Positions 63,050 to 64,000 of a stretch of 64,000 nucleotides of DNA are shown one piece after another. A program made the position numbers and the translations under genes. How positions within the stretch are numbered: position 1 is the first letter of the stretch; each line of letters opens with the position of its first letter. The notes beneath the pieces are model-generated. The model did not search any database and was not told where the DNA came from. It saw only the letters and a program-made list of their open reading frames with translations. The DNA is from Anaerococcus hydrogenalis DSM 7454 (GTDB taxonomy: Bacteria > Bacillota > Clostridia > Tissierellales > Peptoniphilaceae), in assembly GCF_000173355.1 (NCBI RefSeq), contig NZ_ABXA01000003.1, positions 44,389 to 108,388 of the forward strand, in the 5' to 3' direction.

Positions 63050-63994
63050 ATGAGAAAAATCTTATTTATTTTATCGTCCAAGGCTGGAAAAACCGAGTTC
63101 GATATAAAAAAACACCATATAGAAAAAATATATAATAAAAAAGACCTAGAAGAAAATGTAGAAATTATTGACACTTCTTATAAGGACCATGGAAAAATTG
63201 CTGCAAAAAATTTTATTTATAAATACAAAAACTTAAAAAAAACAATAATAGTTGCAGGTGGAGATGGGTCTTTAAATGAAATTGCAAATGTAATATACGA
63301 AAATGATGTGGAAAATACTAGTCTAGGCCTTATACCAATGGGAACAGGAAACGACTTTTCCAAAAACTTTTCCTACAAAAATTTTAAAGTGGAAAATCTT
63401 TTAAATTTGAAAGATAGAAAAATCGACCTAATAAAAGTAAACAATAAAATCGGTATAAATGTTCTCTCCCTAGGATTTGATACACTAGTATTAGAAAAAG
63501 CTTATGAATTTTTGAATAAAAATCCAAATTTAGGCAAAAAAGCCTATCTTCTTGGAGTTATAAAAGCCCTAAAACATTTATCCTACAAAGACCTATATTT
63601 TAAAATTTATGATAAGGATAATAAGGCTATAGAATTTGAAGATAAATTTTTACTATCTGCTATCTGCAATGGTGGCTATTATGGGTCTGGTTTTAATCCT
63701 GCCCCAAGTGCAAAGATTGATGATGGACTTTTAAACTTAGTTTATGCCAAAAAACTACCAAATCTTTTGTTGCCTTCCCTAATTATTAGGTACAAATTTG
63801 GTTTATTGGAAAAATCAAAATATTTAGACGAAATAAAAATTAAAAAGGGTCAAATAAGGTCAAGTGAAAAAATACTCGCCAATATTGACGGTGAAATATT
63901 TGAAAGTAAGGAAATAAATTTTCAAATACTAGAAAATTCCTTGACTTGGACTTACTTTGATAAGACACAAAAAAATGTTAGACTAAAAATCTAA
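63050..63994 (+). CDS. diacylglycerol/lipid kinase family protein
   Basis: A 314-residue lipid kinase of the DagK/YegS/BmrU fold. The N-terminal catalytic domain has IIVAGGDGSLNEIANVIYEN (GGDGT-type motif, Ser for Thr) and LIPMGTGNDFSKNF (GTGNDFA-type motif). The C-terminal domain includes INVLSLGFDTLV, LSAICNGGYYGSGFNPAPSA, DDGLLNLVYAK and LANIDGEIFE. It phosphorylates diacylglycerol or a related lipid, returning it to phospholipid synthesis. The gene carries AAAGGAA as ribosome site. It ends just before the window edge, so the next gene is not seen. Confidence 0.92.
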   Translation: MRKILFILSSKAGKTEFDIKKHHIEKIYNKKDLEENVEIIDTSYKDHGKIAAKNFIYKYKNLKKTIIVAGGDGSLNEIANVIYENDVENTSLGLIPMGTGNDFSKNFSYKNFKVENLLNLKDRKIDLIKVNNKIGINVLSLGFDTLVLEKAYEFLNKNPNLGKKAYLLGVIKALKHLSYKDLYFKIYDKDNKAIEFEDKFLLSAICNGGYYGSGFNPAPSAKIDDGLLNLVYAKKLPNLLLPSLIIRYKFGLLEKSKYLDEIKIKKGQIRSSEKILANIDGEIFESKEINFQILENSLTWTYFDKTQKNVRLKI

Positions 63995-64000
63995 CATTTT
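63972..64000. terminator. terminator after lipid kinase gene
   Basis: AAAATGTTAGA (63972-63982) pairs perfectly with TCTAACATTTT (63990-64000) over a seven-base loop; the T tract probably continues beyond the window. It overlaps the stop of the lipid kinase gene. Confidence 0.75.

Noticed and set aside
62959..63174. 71-codon minus-strand frame between thioesterase and lipid kinase genes
   Set aside because: Antisense to the start of the lipid kinase and across both promoters; composition typical of a shadow frame.
1..64000. CRISPR array, attachment-site pair or replication origin
   Set aside because: No regularly spaced repeats, no cas genes, no integrase gene with flanking duplications, and no dnaA-box cluster were seen on either strand.

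Overview
The window reads as chromosomal DNA of a low-GC, strictly anaerobic Gram-positive bacterium, most like the anaerobic cocci (Anaerococcus/Peptoniphilus type). Support: very AT-rich DNA with AAA/TTT/ATA-biased codons, strong GGAGG ribosome sites and sigma-A promoters, Firmicutes neighbourhoods (rapZ-whiA, pknB-stp, rnc-smc, mreBCD), WhiA and SNF-type Na+ symporters, and a complete Rnf complex. The genus is an inference. Nearly all genes lie on the minus strand.

Layout. 1-7764 (minus): murB, rapZ, a tyrosine phosphatase, whiA, dnaE, pfkA (pfkA runs off the left edge). 7859-8145 (plus): a monocistronic rpmB. 8196-29698 (minus): a long housekeeping block read from right to left: pyrH, frr, a type IV pilus/pseudopilus set (pilC, major pilin, prepilin peptidase, four minor-pilin-like genes), ackA, rpmF, plsX, acpP, rnc, a radical SAM gene, smc, def, fmt, rsmB, rlmN, the PP2C/PknB pair, rsgA and rpe. 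29.7-35.7 kb is accessory: a possible phage-scaffold fragment, an odd tRNA-Tyr, an IS110-family element with a candidate bridge RNA, an orphan leader-like unit, a zinc-responsive SmtB/HMA/P1B-ATPase operon, a decayed gene, and tRNA-Leu and tRNA-His. 35.8-36.9 kb (plus): a 34-residue membrane peptide, recX and a GIY-YIG protein. 36.9-45.8 kb (minus): a cell-shape operon (NusG-II protein, Gx transporter, radC, mreB, mreC, mreD, PBP2, a MinD-like protein without a P-loop, a short RNase E/G). 45.8-50.8 kb: rnfCDGEAB. 50.8-57.4 kb: polA, coaE and a lytic transglycosylase, then a two-gene glycosyltransferase operon. The right end holds tRNA-Leu, a PAP2 phosphatase, a nested-palindrome element, a CapA-like lipoprotein, two tandem SNF transporters, a thioesterase and a diacylglycerol-kinase-like gene.

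A pervasive property is single-base length error in A/T homopolymers. Fifteen such sites break pfkA, dnaE, pknB (3), smc (5), rnc, plsX, pilC, mreB and polA. Wherever both gene ends are in the window, correcting the sites gives an exact whole number of codons and an unbroken, normal-length family member. These are most simply sequencing errors, so the genes are annotated as full-length CDS with the break noted.

No CRISPR array, intact prophage or replication origin was seen. The points most worth following up are the IS110 candidate bridge RNA, the MinD-like pseudo-ATPase, the pilus cluster without an assembly ATPase, the nested-palindrome element at 58.3-58.5 kb, and the boundary zone around tRNA-Tyr.
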